NCBI GenBank assembly: GCA_031841125.1
Contig: CM063109.1
Span: 4,068,321-4,132,320, forward strand
DNA from: Acanthococcus lagerstroemiae
Taxonomy: Eukaryota > Arthropoda > Insecta > Hemiptera > Eriococcidae
Reading direction: 5' to 3'
Length of the DNA stretch: 64,000 nucleotides
Below, in pieces: positions 1 to 12,930 of this stretch; position 1 is the stretch's first letter; each line of letters begins with the position of its first letter. Under the pieces are notes generated by a model. It made no database searches and was not told where the DNA came from. It saw nothing but the letters and a program-made list of their open reading frames with translations. The position numbers and the translations under genes were made by a program.

Positions 1-1480
1 ATGGACACGTTTCCCTCGAGTATATTGCGAGAAAATGAAGATTAAACTTTTCTATACAACAATACGAAGATACTTTCGTTCTGTTTTGTAATCGTAAAAC
101 GTGATCCATTTGGTAGCCCTTGTGGAAATGCCAATTTATTTTCTAACAGCGGCTACTGAGTCCGTAGACTGTGATGGTTTCAGCTGCCTAGGGGCTAACA
201 TCGGGTTGACTTTCAACTACTTGTTTTCTTGCGTGGGTGCTGGCAACTTATCACGCTAGAATACGAATTTTTCTCATATCGGACTTTCACAACTGGCAAC
301 TTCTCGTTCTGAAAGATAATCCATTCCTCGCATCATTGCAGTTTTTTTTTTTTTTTTTTATTTTATTTTTTTCAAAGAATACCTTGTTTTAGCACCGAGT
401 ACACAATATTGTACATTTTTACATATTAATACGGAATTTTACGCGAAGATGTACGCTTGTTTGTCGTCCCTTTACGAGTCTCCCTTAGTGAGGGAGGGGG
501 CAGTGAAGAGAGAGGAAAATGAAAAAAAATTAAGCCAGACACATAGGTGTCAAAAACCAGATATGTTACAGTGTTTCAGTTGAGACAACCCTCCTCCATT
601 AAATAGGTACTTATAAACTAGGAACCCATCCCGACAGTGTCTGGTATCTTGGCGTATCTTTACTTTCCAAACAGCTTGGATCTGTCACCGAGAACTAACA
701 TTTATTTAACAGATAGCGACAGATCACCTAGCCAGACCTGCAGACAGATGGAGATATAAATCAGAAGTCTTGGATTATCGATCCATTTGTCTGAGTTCAA
801 ACATCTCGAATATCGAGCCTGATGCACACTTCTACAGGATCTGCCGCTCGTGGGCCGAAAATTTTGGAGGATTTTCGTTTTTGGCCCTGCGCCTAAAGAC
901 AGAAACCTACAGTATTACATATAGCAGACCGGACTACAGAGAACTGAAAAGATTTTGCTACCTGCTGAACCTCAGTTCTCTTGTTTCGCTGATGGAGAAA
1001 TTCTGTCTGTCTATATACCGTCTTTTCCACACAACTGCTTAATCAGTCGATGAACTTGTTTTCCTTTTCGTCTATTGATCTAAAGAGACAGCTGGAAGAC
1101 CACAGCATGTCCGTCTTATTGTGAGCTGTCTGGCTTGCCGGCTATCTCTCGGTTTGATTGAATTTCAAAGTAAGAGATTTACCTTTAGACGCATCAATAC
1201 TCGTTTAAGAATCAATTAAATTCTTTTGAAGTGACTGTGACTAACCGAATCTTTGAAACTTATGACTCGCGTAGACACTTCTAAGAATCTAAAAATTAAT
1301 TGCAACGTACAATACCTCGATATTTTAAAAGGATTCATTAAGGCTCTGTTACGATACAATCAGGCTACATTATGTACTTCAGAACTAACTAAAAATCGTC
1401 AGGATTCCTTAAGACGGTTGTGATTCTCTGGATCCTAGATCGGAGCTCAATTTTTGCCGAGTAGCAAGATCTAATTACGT
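1..1480. other. AT-rich DNA without recognisable genes
   Basis: No open frame here has protein-like composition or a recognisable motif. A long T-rich run lies near 343-371. The longest frame (770-1042, plus) is 90 codons of mixed composition with no flanking splice or promoter signal I would trust. I treat the stretch as non-coding. Confidence 0.5.
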
Positions 1481-2720
1481 ACTCTTCAGTCGTAAGTCCG
1501 CTCGAGTCTTTCGACGCTCAGCACTTTATTTGATAGAAAAACACATGTCTGTCGACTTTCCTTTGCACTATTGAGTACAAACTAGCCACGCCATAACAAA
1601 CCAACTTTTCGCATTTCTCGAGACTTTCATCGCTGTTAAATCATCATCTGAAATTTTGACTGACTCGGAATCCCCTCAAAAACAAGCTTGCAAGTTTCGG
1701 CTGAATTTTCAAATAGCCGTCCACACGACCTCGCAATTTCAACTTCAAAATCTCCTACAGCCCAGCGCAGAAGTCTCCATTCCATCGTCTGCGAGGTGTT
1801 CGCGAACACAACAGACACAACCCTGCTGCCCGGATTCCCAGTACACGCGCAGAAACGGAGGGAGAAAAGCTTTCGCCGTTAACGACCAACAGGCGGGCTA
1901 GAAAAGTGTTTCTCCGAATTCGAAATCGATGAAACTTACGATTCGGAAAAATCGAAATAGGAATTAACGTTTATCGTGGCAGAGCCGATCGACAAAAGCG
2001 CAATTTACTTACTCCTGAGCACACTCGTAGCCCGAACAGCAAAAACATGAATAACTCCTCAAGCTTTTACAGCCGCTATAGTAAAACGATGTCATCAAAG
2101 TGCGCAGCACAGAGAGGCCGATATAACGAACTTTACCCGAACGCCACACAATTGTCGACTGTCATGCGACACTTGTTCAGTTCGGCAGATTACACGGGCG
2201 AGATGAGAGAACTTGCGAGCAGAGAAGAAGGTCGTCCTGCAGGTCGCCGATAGACTGAGAGGGCCGCCACCGCCACAGCCATCCCTTTCACGAACGAATT
2301 CAGAAAAGAGATTCACTTTTCTTCTTCGTAGGTGTCGACTCGATAACTACGTGTGCATTATATACGCACATATATAATGTTCTGTGAACGCGAGGGAAGC
2401 CTCGAACGTCAGCGCCTGCCCCACACCCTCCTCGCATGAACCGTAAACCCGACAAACGGCTATAAAAGCTCCTTTTTCGGTTTTCAGGGTGGGTGAACGC
2501 CTACGCCTTCGCGGCGTCGATGCGTGGGCCAAGAGATTCATCGCTCTTCCGCATGACCTCGTGTCGCCCGAGCCGCACTGGACACTGTACGCGTCACGTT
2601 ACGTTGCCCGTGCGGTGGGCTCCACCGTGATGGCATTTTACACGGGTCGGATGGCCCAAAATGCTGCTGCATTCCTTTAGAAACAGAGATAGTCGATGTG
2701 CACGCTAACCCACTGGTGGA
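1480..2720. other. GC-richer, CpG-containing block, possible promoter region
   Basis: This block is clearly richer in G+C and CpG than its surroundings, especially 2030-2330 and 2480-2670. It lacks the repeat signatures seen elsewhere in the window. A TATA-like motif lies at 2461-2468 (plus), and a minus-strand ATG at 2048-2046 is followed 12 codons later by a consensus donor (GTAAGT, 2012-2007). These signals point in opposite directions and do not form one gene model. A promoter or 5' exon region of a host gene is possible but unproven. Confidence 0.25.
2461..2490 (+). promoter_or_regulatory. candidate TATA box with initiator-like TTTTCAGG
   Basis: TATAAAAG at 2461-2468 is followed about 25 bases later by TTTTCAGG (2481-2488), which loosely resembles an arthropod initiator. 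The same pyrimidine-rich stretch ending in CAG could equally be a 3' splice site. Downstream GC-rich sequence stays open for about 64 codons (2489-2680) from a GTG, without a recognisable product. Confidence 0.2.
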
Positions 2721-2729
2721 CTAGAACCG

Positions 2730-5700
2730 TCGTAAAATTTTATTATTCAGACGCACCCTGTCGCTCTTGGGCCGCTGCCCTAATTCGCCGTACAATAATA
2801 AAACTTCATTTCAGGCGACCTCTTCACAGTCAACATTTCTAAAGACGACTAAACCCCACTGAATCAAAATTCCGTGATCGAGCTTAATTTTGCATTACTC
2901 TGATTTCATAAGAAGAAACATCATACTGAATCGTTTTTCGACCGTATACTACTACTATTCCACCGAGCACGGATTTAAAGTACAAAGAAATTCAGGTACA
3001 TAGGGTTTCTCGAGTGAGTAAGACCCTTTTTGAAACTAGTAAGCCAACAACTCATTTCAGTTACATACGGACATTTCTGGCTAAGTTTTGCCATTACGAT
3101 CACACGAGCATGATAGAAAAGTGTTGTAACTGCGTAAGAAAAGAAAACTTCGCTAGATTATTGGCGCGGGGGGAGGGGGATGGAGATAGTTACTCAAGAG
3201 ATTTTCTGTACACAGAATTTTATTTTACAAATAAGTTGAGCGCTGTTTTATTAAAGGAGCATTCAAGTGGCATCCAAATAAAATAACAAAAGTCTGCTAA
3301 AGACGGGGAAAATACGTTTGTTAGCATACTCTGTCATGCGAGTTCTACAACGCTTTGATACGTCATTCGTGACACTGTTTAGTTATAGGCTGCAGCTTAC
3401 CCTATTTTGCGAATTCAGTACTGATAAACACGATGAATATAACACGTATTTTCCAGAAAACATGAGAAAAACATAATTATTACGAAGTGTAAAATAATAA
3501 AAAAAGAAAATTTAAAAATGTATAGAGAAATTATTTTTTAATGAAAAAGAAAGAGAAAGCAACAGGTACGGACTACAAAAAATTAGTTTCAGAAACGCCG
3601 TCCCTCCCTCTACACATTAGTCAGATTTATTTTAGCTCAAAACTAGGAGACCACAACAACACGATACACAATGTAAAAATATTAGTTTCATAGTTACAAT
3701 ATACCTGCTCACTACTATAGGACAACTCCAAGCTCAAATAATTAAGGCAATAAGTGAAACTTGAATGAACAAAACTGTAATAATACTCGTAAATTGAAAA
3801 AACTAATGTTCTTTAAAAGGTAAATGAAAACCGAGAAAAAACAGCTCAGACTGAGATTTAAGCCGCCGAACTTTGCCAAACAGACTACCATCCTGATCAG
3901 GTAGCCACAACGCTCTCTGTACAGCCAATAACGGCTATTTCGGAAACTGAACACAAATTTAGTTTGTATAGTAATTACCCCCTCCCTTTCCTAGTGTGAG
4001 CCAAATTGATGGATACTGCAAGGCCGAAATATTAGGAGGAAACATATTTACGCAGAATATTACCATCTGTACAAATGTAATTTCATTGAATAAATACTGA
4101 GTGGCCCCCACGACCTCATAAAAACGTCGAAAATCTCATGAACCTTTGATTCTACAAAAAATAAATAAATAAATAACGTAACTACGACTAAATTTTAAAT
4201 TTCAAGAAAATATTACTCTTTGTCGTCGAAAGTTTTATAGGATTTACGATGCGTGAAACAGATTTTCTTAAAGATAATTGATTTTATGCATTTCCCAGGA
4301 AATATGCTGCCCCCCCCCGCAATAGAACACACACACACACACACACACGAATAATCCGATCAGGTCTATCTACGAAGTCGACAATAGTTTTATTTTTCTG
4401 AACATACCAGAATTTCAGCTTCCTAATTCAATTACAGTTCTCGCTAAGTATCATCAGACAATTTGGTGGATCAAAATAAAAATTAATTAATTAATTAATA
4501 AAGAAATAGACATCACGGCCATTGCACAAGGCTACACTTAGTTTCCCTAAGAAATAACAGTAATTAGTTCACTCATATAGTTATAAGTATTTTTACTTCT
4601 TAGCTTCATTTTTGCATCTTTTTTGATGCCTCTGAATTAAATTTTAAAAATTTTAGATTTATGAAGTTTATTTCCAGTAATAAGTAAAACTATAGTTTTT
4701 TTATGCCAAAGAAATTATTTCACAATCTAATTCAATTATCAAATTCCTGCTGCCTGCTGATTTACGCTTCGATTAATAATAATATCCGGTCCACAGGACC
4801 ATATCTGCTACAACATCAAATCATAAACCAATGACGAGTTAGTAATTTGAGTAGTATTTCCGAGGTACATTTAACATCGCGATTATACCCATTAATATGT
4901 AGTACTCCGGGCCGGATTGCTATTCGTATTAAGCTAAGAGACAAGATGCGAACGTCATTATCTCGATCTTTCCGACGTCTCAGGAGCTTGAACTTTAACA
5001 TAAAATTTCCTGTGGAAATAAGTAATTTAGTTTTATACGGCCCCTATAATAGATTTTTTCAACCGACAGGCAAAATGCTTGTACTTAGTAAAAAAGTACA
5101 TTGCACAACATATTATACAAAAAGAAAAAACTATATTCAAGGTTCGATTAAATGCCTCAAATTCTATCTCGCTCATTCTGGGTCAATAGAACTGGGAGAC
5201 TTCCGAATATACTCCCCCTCCCACTTATAATATTTCACGTTTTGTATCGGTACAGCAAGTAAAACAATTTTAGCTAGTCAAATCAAATTTATTTTCAAAT
5301 TCCTATTTTGGGTATCGTATTGTCACATCGCATGTTTCCACACGGGATATTCAAACTGAACCTCAAGCCTCCGGAAATTCTTGAATTTTGAAATGAAATT
5401 TTGCATACGTTTTTAGCATATACTAGAGACACTTTTTATTACTAGTAATCAGAGAAATCAGAAGAAACATTTTAACTTTCCCCCAATGAATACTAAGTCA
5501 AGAACAAAAACAAAAGATCTGAGATTTTTTACATGGTTTCCAATAGTTTCATTCCTGATCAATTTGCCGTCGGGTAAATTCATCACTGGGGGCGCAAAAT
5601 CAATAATTCACCTCCGAGTACACGAAAAATTCCATTCTTCCTTGCAAAATGCAGATTCAGATACTTCTTTTCAAAATAGTTCCTAAAAAGACTAGAAACA

Positions 5701-7010
5701 CTTTTCTTTCAAATTTTACAACAGTTTCCAAGCCTCACCATCCCCACAAACATTCTAAGTTTCTCTTTCATCTCCAGTCGAGGAATTTTTTGAAATCGAG
5801 GCCTCTTAGGAATAAGGAATTTTTTCTATCAAAGTGTAGGATGTTTTCGGTTTTTGAACTGTTGTAGATATTTGGTACCTTTTTTCAAGGGGACTTCATT
5901 TTCGCCCCTCAGTCTCCAAAAAAAGAAAATAATAAATAAATAAAAATACAAAAATGAATTTGCGCGGATTAATTTTCGCAACTTTAGCGATGAAATTCCG
6001 AGGAAAAGGGATCGAATGTATCAGAATGAATTCATCAACAATTCTTTAATAAAGATGAGACGTGAAAAAGTGCGTGCTAGAACGAGAGCTTAAACCAACC
6101 ACGAAGTGAAGCATCTTACTTCCTTCTAAACATGCAAGCGCGTTCGCAGCGTGAGAAAGAAAGTGTTCAAAACACTCTCGGATTTCTCACGTTAACGGTG
6201 CGATAATAAATATCCGATAAAAAGGAAGAGATTGATCATCGAGCATAGTGGGCCACAGTATTTCGAATTCGCTGAAGTGTTTCACTAGAGGAGGAAAGTA
6301 TTCCGCGTCACCGAAAGGGCAATACTTTTCTTCGGTTAAAAATAGTACCCGAATGAAAAACAGAAGCACCACTTCGTACACCCAATCATAGTGATTTCGA
6401 TATGATTTACTAAAGGCGTGTCGAAAATTATTCAAAATTTATCACTGCAGATTGTTCATTTTCGCTGACTCTCCCCAACAGAGCAACGCCCCCAATGGCA
6501 TAAGCTTGACATTGATGTACTTCCATAGGTATACGTTAATCCGAATAGAACATGTAGAGAAAAACAATTGCAGATAAAAACGTAGTATGAGTAGATGAAA
6601 TGAACTCTAAAAATCTCACTTCGTCAATCGACCGACTGTTTACTGTCGGGAAAAAGCTTTCAAATATCGCTACCGTAAAATGCCATACACTGAACAGACG
6701 GAAGCAATGAGTCGTCCTTTCTCACTCCTTTCGTCTCATTTTTCTTTAGGTAGACACTAAACAGGTGTATAGGAATATTTCGAATCGTAAAAAGGTTTTT
6801 CATTTCTCAGGTTCCGTATACCAGCGTTATTATGCCTATAAAAATAGGTGAATAGTAGACAAAAATAAAGAAATCGAATTTTTCCGCTTCATCGAGTTCG
6901 AATTCGCAAACAGTCATTTTTTCAGGTGTTCCCCACAGAACAAATTCTCTATTTCTCTCGTCAGATAATAGAGGAGGCGAGGAAAAAATAAAAGGAAAGA
7001 GAAAGCCAAT
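2730..7010. other. AT-rich DNA without recognisable genes
   Basis: Nothing in this stretch has convincing coding character. It contains short homopolymers and microsatellites, including a C9 run at 4310-4318 and a CA repeat near 4328-4348. Frames at 4847-5230 and 5486-5867 are open for 60-130 codons, but their composition is that of AT-rich random sequence and I recognise no domain. Confidence 0.5.
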
Positions 7011-7020
7011 TTGTACTTAC

Positions 7021-7071
7021 GTCGAGCGCGTCGATCGGATGGTCCAGAACCATATCTTCTGTGCTGGTGGA
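7021..7071 (-). CDS. candidate 51-nt internal exon of an unidentified host gene
   Basis: Read on the minus strand, a pyrimidine-rich acceptor (TTTATTGTTTCAG) directly precedes 51 GC-rich bases that end at a consensus donor (GTAAGTAC, 7020-7013). The exon length is a multiple of three and all three frames are open. One frame reads STSTEDMVLDHPIDALD, with G or C at most third positions; another reads HQHRRYGSGPSDRRARR. The sharp GC jump against AT-rich flanks and the two strong splice sites are what I see. That it is a small, perhaps alternatively used, exon of a large minus-strand gene is inference. I do not recognise the protein. Confidence 0.4.
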
Positions 7072-7236
7072 CTGAAACAATAAATATGATTTTCAGTAAT
7101 GCGGTTGTCTTTACGAGATCCAATCACTACATTCAGTAGCGAGAGGCAATGTTGATTGGAAAAAGAATATAAAAGAAAGTTGCAAGTTTGGAAAAGAAAT
7201 TCCCTACAATGATTGAAATTACGGTTTACGGTAACA

Positions 7237-7420
7237 GTAATCAGACTGATGATAAGGTTATCAGTCTTACAACCAGTCTACATTCCTCCTTATCTTTTGC
7301 CAGTTCTTTCATTTCGTAATAACACTTACATTTGACATCCTAGATTATCTGTTGACTAAAATTTTTGCCGACCTACCCAAACTAGACTACACTAAACCAG
7401 TAGGCAGAATATTATACAAA
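7237..7420. repeat. dispersed repeat, copy 1 (pair of 52408-52590)
   Basis: The block around 7255-7360 shares an ordered series of phrases with 52425-52530. These are TATCAGTCTTA, then AGTTCTTTCATTTC, then ACATTT-ACATCCT, then TCTGTTGA. The order and spacing match, so these are diverged copies of one interspersed repeat. Repeats of this look are often LINE 3' regions, but no coding part is visible here. Confidence 0.5.
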
Positions 7421-7429
7421 CATGAAACA

Positions 7430-8180
7430 ACGAGCAAAAGGAAACGTAGATAGAAAGCTGAAATCGGTACCGAGGGTTGGAATACAGTGCTAATTAACAT
7501 ACTAAGGTTTTAGACAATAATGCGATCCAAATCTCTATCTCTAAGGTAAAATAGTGTCATGAAATACGTTTTCCCTATTTTTATCAAGAAGTATATGTAT
7601 AAACTGTGTACGCAATGAATATCGCTCTTACAATATTCCGCATAAATTTCTGCAAAAAACAATGCACTGAAGATAACAATTTCCACCTTTATGAAAATAA
7701 GGACGGAGTAAAAAGTCGGACTTTAGAAAGGACAAAACTGCTATCCATTGAAAGTTTTCAGATGGTCTATTAATGGTGATTCAATTACACGGATTTTTGA
7801 AATTTAAGAAAGGCTGGCACTCGAACGATCTTTTTTTGGCAACAAATGAAAGTATGCAAAATTTCATCCCAATCGCAAATAGTCCACAGCCGCCCCTAAA
7901 TATCCCTCCTATTTCTTATGAAAAAATCCACGGAATCCTGAAATTTCTGACAAAACATTTTGTTCCTTGGCTTCTAACTATGTTAAAAAGAACAACACTC
8001 CCGTTATGGATACGTCTCCAATATTCATCGAGAATAAAATAAGTTACTGTAACCGATGAGTTCACCAACTCGTCCAGGGTGTCTGCAAAACGGAGCTTAA
8101 ACAAGATACTGATCTTTTTTTCTGATACATTCGTTTTCGTACTAGCTAAATCCAATTTGATGGGTGGTGTTCCGAACCGT
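7430..8180. other. AT-rich DNA without recognisable genes
   Basis: No gene is supported. A CAGGGTGTCTGC motif at about 8076-8087 matches the terminal motif of the MITE family annotated at 15537, but I found no partner end nearby. Confidence 0.4.
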
Positions 8181-8189
8181 ACCTGGTTA

Positions 8190-9835
8190 TCTCGTTCGCA
8201 TTATTCGAAGCTAATTCGACGGTCGCCGAATAGAGATCAGTACTCGGACCTACCCTCTGTGGATGTGTGGAACATCGCCTTCAATGAACTGCTAAGGGTG
8301 GCAATACCACCAGGCGTTAAGCTCATATATTACACTGACGATACGCTGATGGTGTGCCAAGCCGAGACGACAGCAGAGGTCAGGTGTTGGAGATGTTCAC
8401 CCGCTACATCGAGTCAATAGGGCTGAGCTTGGCGGTACAGACAGCCAACCCACCTTTGTCCTAAAAGATGTGGAGATTGGACTCTGTGCATCCCTGAAGA
8501 ACCTGGGGCTGCGGTTTGACGGGAAGTTGCTATTCCGAGAGCACTTCAGGCGGGCAGCTGAGAAGGCGGATCGAGTAGCCGGACAGCTGTCCTGTCTAAA
8601 GTCGAACCTAGGAGAACCGAGGGAGAAGAAGAGAAAGCTACATGTGAACGTCATTATGTCAGTCCTCCTGTACGGAACGCCCGTATTTGTTGACACCATC
8701 AAGATACCCTACAGGAAAGCGAAGATGGAGAAGATTCAGCGAAAAGCCACGGTGTAATATGTCAGTGCGTACCACACTGTTTCTTCGGAGGCAGTAGGTG
8801 TGTTAGCGTGTGTACCGCCGATCGAACTCAAGGCCGGTGAAACAGCGGAGGTATATGCTGCAACGAAGAGAGCGAAAACGAAATGGGAGACATTTCGGGT
8901 TAAGCTGGGCATAGCAGTTTACGTTTGTAAATGGAAGGACGTACTCGCCTAGTCAACCAAGGGCGAATGGATCCGAGCGCTGCAGGCGACTCGATCAGTG
9001 GCAGGCAGGTCCCATGGGGAACTGAACTTTCACCTGATCCAAGCCCTAAGCGACCACGAGTGCTTCGGCATTTACTTATATCGACTGATGACAGCGCCGG
9101 GCCCGTGTGCATGCACTGTGATAGAAGGGCAGAGGATAGCGCCTGGCACATCCTGTTCGAGTGTGAAGCCTGGAAACAGGCGAAGTGCGGGACGGTAACA
9201 AGGATTGTTCGCGGCAACGACAATGGCTTGATCAACTGTATCGCGCCGGATACGAGTACCTTGGTTCCGGAAATGCTGAAGAGTAGAAGCGGATGGAACC
9301 GGGTATTGGCCTTTGTTTCGACCATCATGAAGAAGAAGAAGATGGAGACGGAATGGTCGAGGCAGAGGGTCGACAAACAAAGCTCGGCCCACACTGGACG
9401 CAAAAATTCTGTACCACCGTAGAACTGCTGCAGCTGCTGTAGACCTCCCGGCGAGGTTCACTCCACCGTCACCACCTTCCTGCGTCACCACACGTACCAA
9501 GACAAGGAGGTGAGGGGTGCAGGGAAAAGGAGCAGTCCGGTTGTGGTGCACCTGAATTCCAGGTTCCTGCAGGGTGAGCATTACCACGGTCAGTAGAATG
9601 TCCCATAGTGGATCTGGCAGAACAGTGCGAATTCGAAGCAAGGAGAGGTGAATTGGGGGCCCAGGCTAGTCTCAAGATGTCCCTCTGGTCACCGATGATA
9701 CTCGGGTTTCCGGGGCCATTGGTGCGGTGTTCGGGGAATCAATTTAGCATGAATGCATCGCCATACGCTCCAAGATTAGATGTTCCAATCCGACCCCCTC
9801 GCCCCCCGCCGCTTCAGAGGGAACAATGCTGAAAT
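8190..9835 (+). pseudogene. decayed R1-like non-LTR retrotransposon (RT and C-terminal part)
   Basis: Translated pieces in several frames line up in the order of an R1/Loa-type LINE ORF2. At 8260-8390 there is the RT palm with FNELLR and YTDD (8331-8342; the family usually has YADD). At 8470-8757 comes the post-palm region (LGLRFDGKLLF, VIMSVLLYGTPVFVD, KMEKIQRKA). At 9060-9200 there is the C-terminal CX2C...H...C block typical of these elements (HCDRRAEDSAWHILFECEAW). Several frameshifts and stops separate them, so this copy is dead. Upstream RT motifs and the endonuclease are missing, giving a 5'-truncated copy. The 9420-9835 part is 3' non-coding sequence shared with the copies at 40.1 and 41.5 kb. 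Confidence 0.75.
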
Positions 9836-9839
9836 ATGT

Positions 9840-11485
9840 GTATACTCATTTTTTCATGGTACTATCCGATTTTAGAAGTGATGTTTAGATCAAACGCCCA
9901 ATATGCCGCTAGAGGGAGTCCATGGAGAAATCAATCCATTTATTTCTGCTATATGGTACTCAATTTATAGGTTTAATTTTAGGGATACATTTAGGATCCG
10001 ATTTCTCAGAGAGGCACTAAAGCGGATTCCCCACAAAGCTGAGTCATTTGTACAACGAAGTTGAACATAACCCACTATTTCTAAAACAGTACTTGATTTT
10101 CAAATAGAATTTAACTATTTCAAAGTGCTAACGATTTTCCATGGGTACTCATCTTGAAAAATCATTTAAAAAAACCTTTACATACATCGTATGTTAAACT
10201 TTGAGCCTTATACGCGCGAACTGAATATATTGACAGTTTTCTACTGATATTGTGCACACTTTTTACAGACATCTAATTAGAATTTTAAAAGGGTAGCCTC
10301 ATTCAAATAACGAAATTTTAGTTTTTAATTCCAACTTAATACATATTATACAGTCGGTACGATGCTGACAACTACTCGTCTCGACTAACAAACAAAACCT
10401 ACAACTTTGGCGACTCGGTCATCGTGTCCCATAGGTTTTCACCGTGCGTGTTTTTCAAAATTCTGGTGTGATTTTATAGGAGGGTATGATTCTGGGCTAC
10501 AATGGGCCAGGGTATCTGCTATTATTTCATTCGTAGTATACACGCGGTATCTACTTTTTCATCAGTTTCATTTCGTCTGATCCACTAACACATTTTTCTC
10601 CACCCTGGGCCCTGTTTTCGCCGTAGAATAAAATAGATAAATAAAAAAGACCTTTTTACTGTGCAGCACCGTTTTTAATTTTCCGATAGAACGATTCTCG
10701 TTCTTCTTTTCTATTTCATCGCTTTCTCACTCTGACGACTATGAATAATAATGTCAAATTTTAGCGCGGGATCGTCGCACGTTATTGTCCCATTTTAAAA
10801 AACGATCCCGTTTAATAACGCGAACAGGAACTACTTATTACGCCATTAAAAGAAAGAAGAAAAAAATGAACTGGATTTTCCTTGTTATTTAATAACTGCG
10901 AGTCGTTGCAGGACAAGTAGGTAAAATTATGTGGAAACAGCTTCCGCGACAATAAACCCCTCTTTTTTCTCTCTTTTTTTTAGCGAGACTGGAACTTATT
11001 AGTTATGGAAGCAGTTAATGGTACGAGGTCAGTATAAATGGCGACGAGAAAGAGGATCCATTTTAACATTCGTATAGAATGAGACTCGAAAAGAAATAAA
11101 ATTGAAACAGAAGGAACTTGCAGATGGACTAGAGCAGGCAATTAAGAAATTTCGAAAAGGAACAAGACATTGAGGGAGATTTGAATGGTTGAAGGTGGCG
11201 CACTAACTATAACACACTAGCAGTCCCAACTCCAAACATTACAAATTTGTCGTCCACCCCTCCTTCCTCTACGGTTTCTTTCAACCCCCTTCCCAACGCA
11301 ATAGGTTTCTTTGAAAAATTCCACGGACAGTATAAACGAATATTTACATCAAGCAAACACTGTTGTTGATCAAATTTTCCATAAAAATTTTTCGCTGTAT
11401 TGCCTTTGCATCGATCTCGAAGAAACGTCATAAATTGAACGTCACCGAAGGCGATGGGTGTGGTTAAGAATGTCAGAAAATATCG
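9840..11485. other. AT-rich DNA without recognisable genes
   Basis: No coding signal or clear repeat structure was found. A minus-strand frame at 11207-11431 is open for 74 codons but has no recognisable features. Confidence 0.45.
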
Positions 11486-11489
11486 AGAA

Positions 11490-12930
11490 TACAGAAGTTT
11501 TAAGGTCGCTAAATTTTGACTTATTCATATCTGCATACTGGGTAGGGTTAAAATTGTTCCAAAAACTAACAGCTAATTTTGACCAATTTTATGCCCTAAA
11601 TCAATAGAAAAAATTTTCGATCCCTCTGTTCGAGATTACTCATGTCGACAATTTAGGTGTTCTAAGCCCTGGCCCTTCTATTGGTTTATTCCTATACTCG
11701 CACTTGAAGGTAACGACTAAATGAATGAAAATGAATTAAAAAAGAAGTGCACTACACAACAAATCATACTGAGTCGATGCAGTGGTACCTCGCAGGGTAT
11801 CTACTAGAACTGAAAAATGAAAAGCAGGACTTTTTCATGACTTACCTATCAATTTTCTCAGGTACTGATGCGGGGGGGGGCGATGTTTATCTCATACCAA
11901 CTTCCTATTTTAAGGTCAAGTGAAAGGGGATCCAATCTCGGACTTTTTATTGGGAAGGGAGGAGGGGGAAATTTGGATTCTCCATCGTCTGATTTTTCAT
12001 TTATATTGTCTAATATGTATTTTTTGTGTCTTCAGGAGTAGAATTCCTCATTTCCGAGGAAAGCCAAAAAAATTATAACCTTTTCTTTTTTAAGGTTTTT
12101 CCAGCCTGGATTTCTTCTCGACAGTTCTGCCCATTCAACCGGCAAGATTACAATAATTTTCAATACAAATTTATTGACGTTTCACAAGATTCACTCTTTC
12201 ATACTGTAAAAATTCTTTCTACGAACAAAGCCTACAAACAAGCCTGATGTTTTCAAGTTGCTGAAGAAGCGAGGTACAAATATGTACCATCAGTGATTTT
12301 ATTTTGAAATTGCCTATTGAACGAAACCACGAGGAAAACTTTAATTCTAAAAGTTACCATCGAACTTGAATAGTGGCGTTAGATCCTACTCAATTTTTTC
12401 ACAAGTTTGCGTCTTTCCCAAACAACTTTTGATTTATTACTATAAATAATCGAGAAATAAAATTAACTGAACTTCAGCTTTTAAAAATCAAAACACCATG
12501 CTTTTCATACGACTGTATGACAAAAAAAAAACTTCTTCATGACTTTCACAACCTTTTTAAAAAGAACATGCCTTTTCCATGATTTCCATGACCAGAAGAC
12601 ACCCTGAATCTGATTATATTTTTAATTCCATACAAATTATTGTTGTTTTTGATGCGGTTTGTGAGCTACAGCCTTTTCTTCAAAATGGCCTGGAATGGAG
12701 AAAGGTCGCCAACTACTATTTTTAACCAAATACTCGTAGTTTCTCTAATGTTTCTAGACCAATTTTTCGCGCTCATTCCAGATCTGATTTTCAAATTTTA
12801 ATAAAAGCCTTTTTCACCAGATAAGCGATCTTTCAAATGTCAACATATAAAATTTACATATTGAGGTGAAAAATGGTGTTCTGGACGCAGCTTTTTACGC
12901 CGAGATTTCGAATCGGTTCTTAATATTTTG
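11490..12930 (+). repeat. long dispersed repeat, copy A (inverted partner at 25735-26530)
   Basis: Many collinear phrases match the reverse complement of 25735-26530. Examples are TTTTATGCCCTAAATCAA, CAAGTTTGCGTCTTTCCCA, CAACTTTTGATTTATTACTA, GAGCTACAGCCTTTTCT and CGCCGAGATT. Relative to copy B, copy A carries about 720 extra bases (11664-12382), so it was probably invaded after the copies separated. No coding frame is preserved. The element class is unknown. Similar phrases recur loosely to about 13400, which suggests the unit is longer. Confidence 0.6.
11793..12606. mobile_element. possible MITE-like segment with CAGGGTGTCT-type ends
   Basis: CAGGGTATCTACT at 11793 and the inverted motif AGAAGACACCCTG ending at 12606 resemble the two ends of the family annotated at 15537-16150. 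The interior has the typical 'CATGACTTTCCATGACC'-like phrases near the right end. However, copy B of the surrounding repeat also contains the right-hand motif, so this may be one end of a larger unit rather than a self-contained element. Confidence 0.3.

Noticed and set aside
8900..9641. Long minus-strand frames (up to 189 codons) opposite the R1-like LINE
   Set aside because: Antisense shadows of a GC-rich LINE coding region; the plus-strand frames carry the recognisable motifs.
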